Below, piece after piece: positions 53,125 through 60,640 of a DNA stretch of 64,000 bases. A program made the translations under genes and the position numbers. Under the pieces are notes generated by a model that worked only from the letters and a program-made list of their open reading frames with translations, was not told the DNA's origin and did no database searches. Within the stretch, counting starts at the first letter, position 1. Every line of letters begins with the position of its first letter. The DNA comes from JAFDVL01 sp043783625 (GTDB lineage Bacteria; Acidobacteriota; Blastocatellia; RBC074): the NCBI GenBank assembly GCA_043783625.1, contig JAYVZE010000227.1, positions 51,027-115,026 on the forward strand, written 5' to 3'.

Positions 53125-53197
53125 GCATGGAGTACAAGCTTCAGCTTGGTTTTACAGTGGCGAGAAGTAAAACCAAACTGAAGCTTGTACTCCATGC
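53125..53197. repeat. 31-bp inverted repeat (one mismatch) at kdpC/kdpD junction
   Basis: Arms 53125-53155 and 53167-53197 (GCATGGAGTACAAGCTTC type) differ at one position with an 11-base loop. It lies between kdpC and the KdpD-half gene, both on the minus strand, and might lower expression of the downstream gene. Confidence 0.85.
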
Positions 53198-53198
53198 T

Positions 53199-53762
53199 CT
53201 AGCGCGGATATTTGCGATCAAGTTCTAAATTAAGCAACAGTACATTCACGCGCGGATCGCCGAGCAATCCTAGTTCACGCGTTTCAGTAAATTGCTGTAT
53301 AACCGCACGAATATTGGCTGCGGACTGATTACGTTCTTTAGCAACGCGCGGAATTTGAAACTCCGCCGCCGTCGGTGAAATATGCGGATCAAGTCCTGAC
53401 GCCGAAGTAGTCACGAGTTCCGCCGGAATTTTTTCCTGCGGATTTTCAGCTTGTAATTTTTCGGCGTCAGCTTTAATGCGGTCAATTAATTTTGCACTTG
53501 TTGGGCCAAGATTCGATCCGCCTGAAGCTGCGCCATCGTAATTCGCTGCGCTCGGACGCTCGTGAAAATAGCCTGCTGAATTGAATGCTTGCCCGATTAA
53601 TTTTGATCCGATAATTTCGCCCGCTTCGTTTTTGAGTAGTGAGCCGTTGGCTTGCGCCGGAAATAAAATTTGCGCGATGCCTGTTACTGTGAGGGGATAC
53701 AACAAGCCGAAAATTATCGTTGTTGCGATGGTCATTAGAATTGCTGTTCGTAAATTTTTCAT
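53199..53762 (-). CDS. kdpC: Potassium-transporting ATPase C chain
   Basis: About 187 residues, the usual KdpC length, starting MKNLRTAILMTIATTIIFGL, a single N-terminal membrane helix. The periplasmic-exposed body has LFPAQANGSLLKNEAGEIIG, SAGYFHERPSAANYDGAASG and VTTSASGLDPHISPTAAEFQ. The last of these is the conserved KdpC SASGLDPHI motif. It assembles the KdpA-KdpB complex. An upstream start at 53795 lies in the repeat region and is less likely. Confidence 0.95.
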   Translation of the reverse strand: MKNLRTAILMTIATTIIFGLLYPLTVTGIAQILFPAQANGSLLKNEAGEIIGSKLIGQAFNSAGYFHERPSAANYDGAASGGSNLGPTSAKLIDRIKADAEKLQAENPQEKIPAELVTTSASGLDPHISPTAAEFQIPRVAKERNQSAANIRAVIQQFTETRELGLLGDPRVNVLLLNLELDRKYPR

Positions 53763-53770
53763 ATTGTTTA

Positions 53771-53833
53771 GAACCACGGAGAACACACCAATCATAATGC
53801 TGTCAAAAATTCTCCGTGCTTTCCGTGGTTCTC
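53771..53833. repeat. Inverted 7-bp-periodic repeat before kdpC
   Basis: GAACCAC-GGAGAAC on the left and CTCCGTG-CTTTCCG-TGGTTCT on the right are imperfect reverse complements, with units roughly in 7-base phase. It fills the kdpB-kdpC gap and ends just before the kdpC start codon. Confidence 0.5.
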
Positions 53834-53840
53834 TCCCTTC

Positions 53841-55883
53841 TCAAATCAAACCTAAAGCTGTAATCACGGCATCAATAATCTTAATGCCAACAAACGGTAC
53901 GATGATGCCGCCCAAGCCGTAGAGCAGCATGTTTCGTTGCAACAATGCTGCTGCCGAGAGCGGGCGATATTTCACGCCGCGCAAGGCCAAAGGAATCAAT
54001 GCAACGATGATGAGAGCGTTGAAAATTACGGCAGATAAAATCGCAGATTCTGGCGAATGTAACCCCATCACATTTAATGCTTGTAATTGCGGAAACGTAG
54101 CCAAAAACATGGCCGGAATAATCGCAAAATATTTCGCTACGTCGTTAGCAATCGAGAACGTAGTCAACGCGCCGCGTGTCATCAGCAACTGTTTTCCGAT
54201 CTCAACAATTTCAATCAGCTTCGTCGGATCGGAATCAAGATCAACCATGTTGCCGGCTTCTTTGGCAGCTTGCGTGCCTGTGTTCATCGCTACGCCAACG
54301 TCAGCTTGCGCGAGCGCAGGCGCGTCGTTTGTGCCGTCGCCGGTCATCGCTACAAGTTTTCCTTCTGCTTGCTCACGTTTGATGAGGCGCATTTTATCCT
54401 CTGGTGTAGCCTCCGCCAAAAAATCATCTACGCCTGCTTCTGCCGCAATTGACGCGGCTGTTAGAGGGTTGTCACCAGTAATCATCACCGTTTTGATGCC
54501 CATTTGACGCAGTTGTGCGAAGCGTTCGCGCATACCGCCTTTGACGATGTCTTTCAGATACACGACGCCGAGGGGAAGATGATTTTCTACCACGACCAGC
54601 GGCGTGCCGCCTGCTTTGGCGACGCGCTCGACAATGGCGCGCAATTCTGGCGACGGCTTATAACCATTGCCATTTGCTACATATTTTTCAATCGCATCTA
54701 CTGCGCCTTTGCGAATTTCGTACCCGTCAACATTGACGCCTGACATTCTTGTTTGCGCCGTGAAGGGAATAAATTCTGCCGCCAGCGACAAGCTGGAATC
54801 ACAGCCGAATTGTTGTTTTGCTAATGCAACAATTGAGCGTCCTTCCGGCGTTTCGTCCGCGAGCGAAGAGAGTTGTGCAACAGACGCGAGATGATTTTGG
54901 TTGATGCCTGTGAACGGAATGAATTCGCTGGCTTGCCGATTGCCAAGCGTGATCGTACCTGTTTTGTCGAGTAGCAAGGTGTTCACATCGCCCGCCGCTT
55001 CGACTGCGCGACCTGACATGGCAAGTACGTTATGCTGAATCAAGCGATCCATTCCCGCAATGCCAATGGCAGAAAGCAAGCCGCCAATCGTAGTCGGAAT
55101 CAAACACACAAGCAGCGAAATCAAAACGAAAATTGATTGCTTAGCATTGGAATAAATTGCGAACGGTTGCAGCGTAACGACCGCGAGCAAAAAGATGATC
55201 GTTAGCCCGCACAACAAAATATGCAGCGCAATTTCATTCGGCGTTTTTTGTCGCTCTGCGCCTTCGACCAACGCGATCATGCGATCCAAAAATGATTCGC
55301 CTGCGTTTGCCGTGATGCGAATTTTGATTTGGTCGGAAAGAACTTTAGTGCCGCCTGTCACCGCCGAGCGGTCGCCGCCTGCTTCACGAATTACGGGAGC
55401 GGATTCGCCTGTGATGGCTGATTCGTCCACGCTGGCGACGCCTTCAATAATTTCGCCATCGCTAGGAATGAATTCGCCCGCCGATACAATCACAATGTCG
55501 TCGCGGCGTAAGTTGCCAGCGGCGACGATTTCGATTTCGCCGTTATTTTTCAGAAGCTTCGCACTGGTTTCAGTTTTCGCTTTACGGAGTGTGTCGGCTT
55601 GCGCTTTGCCACGCCCTTCGGCAATTGCTTCGGCAAAATTCGCAAACAATACGGTGAACCAAAGCCATAAGGTGATTTGCAATGCAAAGCTAAACTTGGT
55701 CGCCTCGGTCGGATTTAGTAACCCGTAAATTAATTGCATTGTCACCAGCACCGCGCCGATTTCGACAACGAACATCACCGGGTTTTTCAGCATCCAGCGC
55801 GGATGCAATTTTTTGAGTGCGTCAATCAACGCCTGTTTCACAATCCGCATATCCCACAAAGTTTGATTTTTTTCTTTTGCCAT
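53841..55883 (-). CDS. kdpB: Potassium-transporting ATPase B chain (P-type ATPase)
   Basis: About 680 residues, the usual KdpB size. It has phosphorylation site LLLDKTGTITLG, GESAPVIREAGGD (actuator TGES), MITGDNPLTAASIAAEAG and GDGTNDAPALAQADVGVAMN of the phosphorylation domain. It also has the K+-ATPase-type membrane region. It hydrolyses ATP to drive high-affinity K+ uptake. The ATG at 55883 (MAKEKNQTLWDMRIVKQAL) matches the family start; the frame opens 30 bases earlier. Confidence 0.97.
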   Translation of the reverse strand: MAKEKNQTLWDMRIVKQALIDALKKLHPRWMLKNPVMFVVEIGAVLVTMQLIYGLLNPTEATKFSFALQITLWLWFTVLFANFAEAIAEGRGKAQADTLRKAKTETSAKLLKNNGEIEIVAAGNLRRDDIVIVSAGEFIPSDGEIIEGVASVDESAITGESAPVIREAGGDRSAVTGGTKVLSDQIKIRITANAGESFLDRMIALVEGAERQKTPNEIALHILLCGLTIIFLLAVVTLQPFAIYSNAKQSIFVLISLLVCLIPTTIGGLLSAIGIAGMDRLIQHNVLAMSGRAVEAAGDVNTLLLDKTGTITLGNRQASEFIPFTGINQNHLASVAQLSSLADETPEGRSIVALAKQQFGCDSSLSLAAEFIPFTAQTRMSGVNVDGYEIRKGAVDAIEKYVANGNGYKPSPELRAIVERVAKAGGTPLVVVENHLPLGVVYLKDIVKGGMRERFAQLRQMGIKTVMITGDNPLTAASIAAEAGVDDFLAEATPEDKMRLIKREQAEGKLVAMTGDGTNDAPALAQADVGVAMNTGTQAAKEAGNMVDLDSDPTKLIEIVEIGKQLLMTRGALTTFSIANDVAKYFAIIPAMFLATFPQLQALNVMGLHSPESAILSAVIFNALIIVALIPLALRGVKYRPLSAAALLQRNMLLYGLGGIIVPFVGIKIIDAVITALGLI

Positions 55884-55905
55884 ATTAAGTTTTTTTGAAA
55901 GAATC

Positions 55906-55950
55906 CTCAGCACTCAGCACTCAGCACTCAGCACTCAGCACTCAGCACTC
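55906..55950. repeat. Perfect heptanucleotide tandem repeat (CTCAGCA)6 between kdpA and kdpB
   Basis: Six exact 7-bp units (55906-55947) plus CTC. It ends 22 bp before kdpB's start codon in the direction of transcription. It resembles the perfect CGTGCAA tract before rhs, and its copy number could affect kdpB translation. Confidence 0.9.
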
Positions 55951-55955
55951 GAAAC

Positions 55956-57671
55956 TCAGAACGTTTGCCCCGCCCGCATCAATAAATGCTCAACAATTGG
56001 CCCTAAACTCAGCACAGGGAAAAACGTCAACGCGCCTATGATCAAAATCACGCTGACCAATAACGTAGCGAACAACGGCGTTGTCACAGGGAATGTCCCC
56101 GCTGATGGGGGCACAATTTTTTTGCGGCCTAAATTTCCTGCGAGTGCGAGCATTGGCACAATCATCAAAAAACGCCCCGCGAGCATCGCCAGTCCAAGCG
56201 TAGTGTTGTACCAAAGCGTGTTGGCGTTCAGTCCTGCGAACGCAGAACCGTTATTGCCTGTGCCGGATGTGAAGGCATAAAGAATTTCGCTGAGTCCGTG
56301 TGGGCCGGAATTATTGAGCGAACTCAAGCCGAACGAATCGGACAGCACAGAAATTGCGGTGAACGTCAGAATCAACAGCGGGAAAATCAGCGCGTACAGC
56401 ATCGCCATTTTGATGTCGTAGGCTTCAATTTTTTTGCCGAGATATTCCGGCGTGCGCCCGACCATCAAACCTGCGATGAAGACGGACAGCACGACAAAAA
56501 TCAGCACGCCGTATAGCCCTGCGCCGACACCGCCGAACACGACTTCGCCCAGCAAAATATTAACGAGCGGCACAAGGCCGCCCAGCGGCGTGAATGAATC
56601 GTGCATGGCGATCACCGCTCCGCACGAAGCATCTGTTGTGACTGTTGCAAACAATGCGGAATTCGCAATGCCAAAGCGAATGTCCTTGCCTTCCCAGTTG
56701 CCGCCAATTTGGGCAACGTTGGCGGGCAATAATGGATTGCCTTGTGCTTCTGCCCAATACGTTACACATACGCCTGCGAACGACAACACAAACATTGCCG
56801 CAAAGACTGCCCAGCCGTGCTTCGCCGCGCCCGTCATTCGCCCCAGCGTGTAGGTCAGCCCCGCCGGAATCGCAAAGATCAACAGCATTTGCACGAAATT
56901 TGTCAGTGGTGTTGGGTTCTCAAATGGATGCGCAGAATTGGCATTAAAAAATCCGCCACCATTTGTGCCAAACATTTTGATGGCAAGCTGCGACGCGACC
57001 GGGCCTTGCGCGATAGTTTGTGTTTGTCCGGCAGCGTCAATCAGCTTAGCGGTTGTGTATGGGTTGAAATTTTGGACGACGCCTTGCGAAACAAAAAACA
57101 GCGCGGCGATCAAGCTGATTGGCAATAGCAAATATAACGAAGCCCGCACCAAATCTACCCAAAAATTGCCGAGCGAATTTGTTTCGCGCCTGGCAATGCC
57201 GCGAATAAAAGCGACGGCGAGCGCGATGCCAACTGCCGCCGAAGCAAAATTGTGATAGGCCAAGCCTGCCATTTGCGTGAAATAACTCATCGTTACTTCG
57301 CCACTATAGCTTTGCCAATTTGTATTGGTGGTAAATGATGCCGCTGTATTAAAAGCTAAATGCGGCGACAGGGCGGGGAAGTTGTTTGGGTTGAGCGGCA
57401 ACCAATGTTGCACGCGTTGCATTGCGTACAACACCAGCATCGAAACGAAACTGAACAACAACATCGCGGCGGCGTATTCAGTCCACCGCATTTCATGCGC
57501 TTCGTCTACGCCAGTGACGCGATACAGCAACCGTTCGACAGGACGCAAAATCGGATGCAAAAAGGTTCGCTCATCATTGAAAAGTCGCGCCATAAACACG
57601 CCCAGCGGTTTAGTCATAGCCAACACCAGTGCGAAGAAAATTAAAATTTGTAACCATCCATTGAGTGTCAT
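55956..57671 (-). CDS. kdpA: Potassium-transporting ATPase A chain
   Basis: 571 residues, about ten membrane helices, the K+-selective channel subunit. Selectivity segments visible are SFTTNTNWQSYSGEVTMSYF (first), FGTNGGGFFNANSAHPFENP (second), FATVTTDASCGAVIAMHDSF and FTSGTGNNGSAFAGLNANT. These are the four-fold TVGYG-like loops typical of KdpA. The start codon is 1 bp after the KdpF stop. Confidence 0.97.
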   Translation of the reverse strand: MTLNGWLQILIFFALVLAMTKPLGVFMARLFNDERTFLHPILRPVERLLYRVTGVDEAHEMRWTEYAAAMLLFSFVSMLVLYAMQRVQHWLPLNPNNFPALSPHLAFNTAASFTTNTNWQSYSGEVTMSYFTQMAGLAYHNFASAAVGIALAVAFIRGIARRETNSLGNFWVDLVRASLYLLLPISLIAALFFVSQGVVQNFNPYTTAKLIDAAGQTQTIAQGPVASQLAIKMFGTNGGGFFNANSAHPFENPTPLTNFVQMLLIFAIPAGLTYTLGRMTGAAKHGWAVFAAMFVLSFAGVCVTYWAEAQGNPLLPANVAQIGGNWEGKDIRFGIANSALFATVTTDASCGAVIAMHDSFTPLGGLVPLVNILLGEVVFGGVGAGLYGVLIFVVLSVFIAGLMVGRTPEYLGKKIEAYDIKMAMLYALIFPLLILTFTAISVLSDSFGLSSLNNSGPHGLSEILYAFTSGTGNNGSAFAGLNANTLWYNTTLGLAMLAGRFLMIVPMLALAGNLGRKKIVPPSAGTFPVTTPLFATLLVSVILIIGALTFFPVLSLGPIVEHLLMRAGQTF

Positions 57672-57672
57672 A

Positions 57673-57762
57673 TTAGAACTTCTCCGGTCTCAGCAGCGCG
57701 TAAGTCAAATACGCCAGCAACAATGCTGCGACAGCAATTACGATCAATGTCTCCAGGCTCAT
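57673..57762 (-). CDS. kdpF: KdpF, small stabilising subunit
   Basis: 29 residues: MSLETLIVIAVAALLLAYLT then YALLRPEKF. The single helix and the C-terminal ALLRPEKF match KdpF, which stabilises KdpABC. Too short for normal gene calling. Ribosome site AAGGAA overlaps the stop of the peptide gene before it. Confidence 0.9.
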   Translation of the reverse strand: MSLETLIVIAVAALLLAYLTYALLRPEKF

Positions 57763-57772
57763 ATTTGATTCC

Positions 57773-57856
57773 TTACAATTTTTCGCACGCCCGAATGTAG
57801 CCAAGTGCGAGCAGGAAAAATGCTGCGGTGACGGCGATAAAAATTAGGTCGTTCAT
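57773..57856 (-). CDS. 27-residue membrane peptide upstream of kdpF
   Basis: Starts at 57856 with AAGGAAG seven bases upstream: MNDLIFIAVTAAFFLLALGY then IRACEKL. It has one hydrophobic helix and ends with a C-[E/D]-[K/R]-L pattern. Peptides of this form occur just before kdpF in many actinobacterial and acidobacterial kdp operons as far as I recall, so it is probably a real Kdp-associated peptide. Its role is unknown. Confidence 0.7.
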   Translation of the reverse strand: MNDLIFIAVTAAFFLLALGYIRACEKL

Positions 57857-57897
57857 AACTTCCTTTCTGAAAATCACAAAAGAAGTTTGGCAGCAGA

Positions 57898-57915
57898 GGC
57901 GTAAGGATGGCGTAA
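57898..57915 (-). promoter_or_regulatory. Putative KdpE box (direct repeat TTACGCC-N4-TTACGCC)
   Basis: On the minus strand two TTACGCC heptamers lie 11 bp apart (57909-57915 and 57898-57904), the spacing of OmpR/PhoB-family boxes. They sit about 42 bp upstream of the 27-residue peptide gene, so KdpE could switch on kdpFABC from within the run. Confidence 0.5.
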
Positions 57916-57931
57916 ATGGTTTATAAAAAGT

Positions 57932-58633
57932 TTATAAAGATTTGGCTGCAAGGAAACGATAGCCAATCCAAGGTTCGGTGAGAATATATTGCGGATGGGC
58001 AGGATCAGATTCGATTTTCTTACGCAATTGCCCAATGAAAACACGCAAGTATTCGGTTTGCTCGGTGTAATTGCCGCCCCAAATTGCACCGAGCAGTTTG
58101 CGATGCGTGAGGACTTTGCCGCGATTTTGGTAAAGATAAACAAGCAAATCGAATTCTTTTGGTGTGAGGTGAATTTCCTGCTCACGCATAAGAACCTTGT
58201 GCGCGGCAAGATCAATCACGAAATCGCCTTCGGCCAAATTATTTTGCGTAGCGTCAGCGTTAGTCGTCACGCGCCGCAATGCCGCCCGCACTCGCGCCAT
58301 CAATTCGTTAATGCCGAAAGGTTTCGTAATGTAATCATCTGCTCCGGCGTCAAGTGCCTCAACTTTGTTGTGTTCTTCGCCTTTGACTGAAAGCACAATA
58401 ATTGGCGTAGCAGAAGTTTTGCGAATGGCGCGGCACAATTCCATGCCGGTCATTTCGGGCATGGAAAGATCGGTGATGACCAAATCAGGATTCCAGTCAT
58501 GAAATAATTCGAGCGCGGCCTGCCCGTCAGCGGCGGTACGTACTTCGTAAGCGTGCGCGGAAAGGCTGCGGCGCAACACGCGAATAATTTGCGCTTCGTC
58601 ATCAACGACCAGAATTTTGTGTGAATCAGTCAT
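57932..58633 (-). CDS. kdpE: KdpE-type response regulator
   Basis: 233 residues. Receiver: VVDDEAQIIRVLRRSL, phospho-acceptor in LVITDLSMPEMTGMEL, lysine in DDYITKPFG. Winged helix: LTPKEFDLLVYLYQNRGKVL, LLGAIWGGNYTEQTEYLRVF and EPWIGYRF. The KdpE group typically has the segment H[L/I]TPKEFDLL and this fits. It is directly downstream of and overlapping the kinase gene. It activates kdp expression at low K+ or high osmolarity. Confidence 0.92.
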   Translation of the reverse strand: MTDSHKILVVDDEAQIIRVLRRSLSAHAYEVRTAADGQAALELFHDWNPDLVITDLSMPEMTGMELCRAIRKTSATPIIVLSVKGEEHNKVEALDAGADDYITKPFGINELMARVRAALRRVTTNADATQNNLAEGDFVIDLAAHKVLMREQEIHLTPKEFDLLVYLYQNRGKVLTHRKLLGAIWGGNYTEQTEYLRVFIGQLRKKIESDPAHPQYILTEPWIGYRFLAAKSL

Positions 58634-59775
58634 TACTCTTCATCGCCAATGGGAACGGTAAAAGCAACGCGTGTACCACGATTGTTTTCGCCCGCCGTGA
58701 TCCAGATTTTACCCGCGTGTGATTCAACTATGCCACGCGCAATCGCTAAGCCCAAACCTAAGCCGCCAACCGGAATTTTTGTATCTAACCCCGCGCGAAA
58801 GAATTTTTCAAAAACACGTTCGCGTATCTCAACAGGAACGCCGCGCCCTTCGTCCAGCACTGCAATTTCAACTAAATCGTTGGCGGCACGCTGCGCAGTA
58901 ATTTTTATTAGCGTGTTCGCCGGAGAATATTTTGCCGCGTTTTCAAGTAACGTGTAAACGACTTGCGCAATCGCTTTGGCGTCAACGCGCATCGCGGGTA
59001 ATTCGGCTTCAGTAGCGATCTGTATGCGATGTGCTTTGCATAAATCTTTGGCACGTTCTAACGCGGCAGAAAAAATTTCGTCTACGCTGCACCAATTTCT
59101 ACGAAACCGCACGGCGTTCGCTTCCAGCCGCGCGAGTTCAACCATGCCTTCAGTAAAATGATTCAGGCGATCTGTTTCTTCGTTGATGATTTCGAGAAAT
59201 TCTTTTTTCCCTTCAGCATCAAGCTGAAATTCTTCGCCCTTTGCATCATCAAGCAACGAAGTCACAGCCGCCTTGATCGAAGTCAGTGGTGTCCGAATAT
59301 CGTGTGTGACGGCATCCAGCAAAGCTGATTTTAATTGTTCGCTTTGCCGCAAGGCTTCGGCGTGACTCGCTTTTTCAAAAGCAGTTTGTAATTCCTCATA
59401 GAGCTTTTCGATTTTTTGTTTGCTGCGTTCGGTTTCTTCGGCGCGTCGTTTGGCATAGGCAGAAAGCTCGCCCGCTGTAATCGCTGTGATACTGAACGCC
59501 GCCCACGCGATCAAATTTTGCGGCTCAGAAATTGTCCACGTGTGCACGGGAGGTAAGAAAAAATAATTGAAGCAAAGCATCGCGACCGCAGAAGCTAGCA
59601 GCGCAGGATTGCGTCCGATGAACGTTGCCGTGAACAAAATAATCAACAACAAAGCGAGCGCCACCGTAGTCGAACTTAGGCGCGGCTGAAACGGCTCCAG
59701 AATCGCAGTGGTCAGCGCGATGCCGCCGACCGCTGCGCTGTAACGAACCGCATTGTGCTGCGCAAATTTATTCAT
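58633..59775 (-). CDS. KdpD kinase half (DUF4118 and histidine kinase)
   Basis: 380 residues. DUF4118 membrane region (about 10-95): TTAILEPFQPRLSSTTVALA then FNYFFLPPVHTW. A coiled coil and histidine-phosphotransfer helix follow (ALLDAVTHDIRTPLTSIKAA). The ATPase domain has VYTLLENAAKYSP (N box), VLDEGRGVP and GGLGLGLAIARG. The sensory KdpD/Usp N-terminus and GAF part of full KdpD are absent and are encoded separately at 51935-53113. It overlaps nagB and kdpE by one base each, so the genes are translationally coupled. Confidence 0.9.
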   Translation of the reverse strand: MNKFAQHNAVRYSAAVGGIALTTAILEPFQPRLSSTTVALALLLIILFTATFIGRNPALLASAVAMLCFNYFFLPPVHTWTISEPQNLIAWAAFSITAITAGELSAYAKRRAEETERSKQKIEKLYEELQTAFEKASHAEALRQSEQLKSALLDAVTHDIRTPLTSIKAAVTSLLDDAKGEEFQLDAEGKKEFLEIINEETDRLNHFTEGMVELARLEANAVRFRRNWCSVDEIFSAALERAKDLCKAHRIQIATEAELPAMRVDAKAIAQVVYTLLENAAKYSPANTLIKITAQRAANDLVEIAVLDEGRGVPVEIRERVFEKFFRAGLDTKIPVGGLGLGLAIARGIVESHAGKIWITAGENNRGTRVAFTVPIGDEE

Positions 59776-60509
59776 TATTTCGTGAGCAACGCTGCTGAAT
59801 CCTGATCGAGATAAATTGTCGTGTTCGCGTGCATGCGCAAAACTGAAGCCGGAGCCAGTGGCGAAATTTCACCTTCGAGGCAGGCTTTGGCGGCATTGGC
59901 TTTGCGTGCATCCGGCACGACACAAACGATTTCACGCGCTTTCATGATTTGTTTGATGGACATCGAAATTGCCTGCTGCGGCACATCTGCAAAGGCCGGA
60001 AACCAGCCTTCACCAAATTGTTGTTGACGACAAGCATCATCAAGATTGACAACGATGTACGGCGTTTCAGTTTCAAAATCTGCGGGCGGGTCATTGAATG
60101 CAAGATGCCCATTTTCGCCGATGCCGACGAAGGCTACGTCAATGGGCGCGGACGAAATTGCTCCACCGATATTCGAGCACACTTCCTGCACATCACCTTC
60201 GCCGTCGAGTAGATGATAGTTTGTGATGCCCGTTGGATTGATGAAACGTTCGAGCAAATACTTGCGAAAACTGGCGGGATGTGCGATTGACATGCCGACG
60301 TATTCATCAAGGTGAAACATCTCAACTTTTGTCCAGTCAAGATCGGAAGCTTTGGTAAGTGCCTCCAGGAATTCAAATTGAGAGGCTCCGGTAGCCGCGA
60401 TAATTCGCGCTTTACCATTCGCCGCAAGGGCTTGACGAATAGCATTTGCCGCTTGTTCGGCAGCGGCTTGACCGAGTAAAATTTTGTTGTCGAAAGTTTT
60501 GATTAACAT
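59775..60509 (-). CDS. nagB: Glucosamine-6-phosphate deaminase
   Basis: About 244 residues from ATG at 60509. NagB turns glucosamine-6-P into fructose-6-P and ammonia. Signatures: IIAATGASQFEFLEAL, EMFHLDEYVGM, VAFVGIGENGHLAFNDPP with the family's GIGENGHLAFNDP, and CVVPDARKANAAKACLEGE. An earlier start at 60551 would translate the repeat block and is rejected. It is the first gene of the minus-strand run into kdp, one base overlapping the kinase gene. The divergent neighbour is nagA. Confidence 0.92.
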   Translation of the reverse strand: MLIKTFDNKILLGQAAAEQAANAIRQALAANGKARIIAATGASQFEFLEALTKASDLDWTKVEMFHLDEYVGMSIAHPASFRKYLLERFINPTGITNYHLLDGEGDVQEVCSNIGGAISSAPIDVAFVGIGENGHLAFNDPPADFETETPYIVVNLDDACRQQQFGEGWFPAFADVPQQAISMSIKQIMKAREIVCVVPDARKANAAKACLEGEISPLAPASVLRMHANTTIYLDQDSAALLTK

Positions 60510-60517
60510 AAGAGTGG

Positions 60518-60545
60518 TGATCGGGGGTCGGTGGACAGTGGTCGG
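60518..60545. repeat. 7-bp-periodic repeat block before nagB
   Basis: On the minus strand: CCGACCA, CTGTCCA, CCGACCC, CCGATCA, in 7-base phase. It ends 8 bp before the nagB ATG. The block at 60602-60631 on the other side is its near reverse complement, so the nagB-nagA intergenic region is flanked by an inverted pair. Confidence 0.8.
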
Positions 60546-60601
60546 TAGCAATACATTGTAACGAAATATTTCAGTTTCATCTAATCGCTTTCACCAGAAA
60601 A

Positions 60602-60631
60602 CCGACCCCCGACCACTGCCCACCGACCCCC
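60602..60631. repeat. 7-bp-periodic repeat block before nagA
   Basis: CCGACCC, CCGACCA, CTGCCCA, CCGACCC in 7-base phase, ending about 9 bp before the nagA ATG. It mirrors 60518-60545, and has the same unit as the block at 29331-29372, 31 kb away. Confidence 0.8.
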
Positions 60632-60640
60632 ATTTTTACT

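Noticed and set aside
53841..55883. KdpB as a heavy-metal P-type ATPase
   Set aside because: It lies among kdpA, kdpC and kdpF and has no metal-binding CPC or N-terminal CxxC motif.
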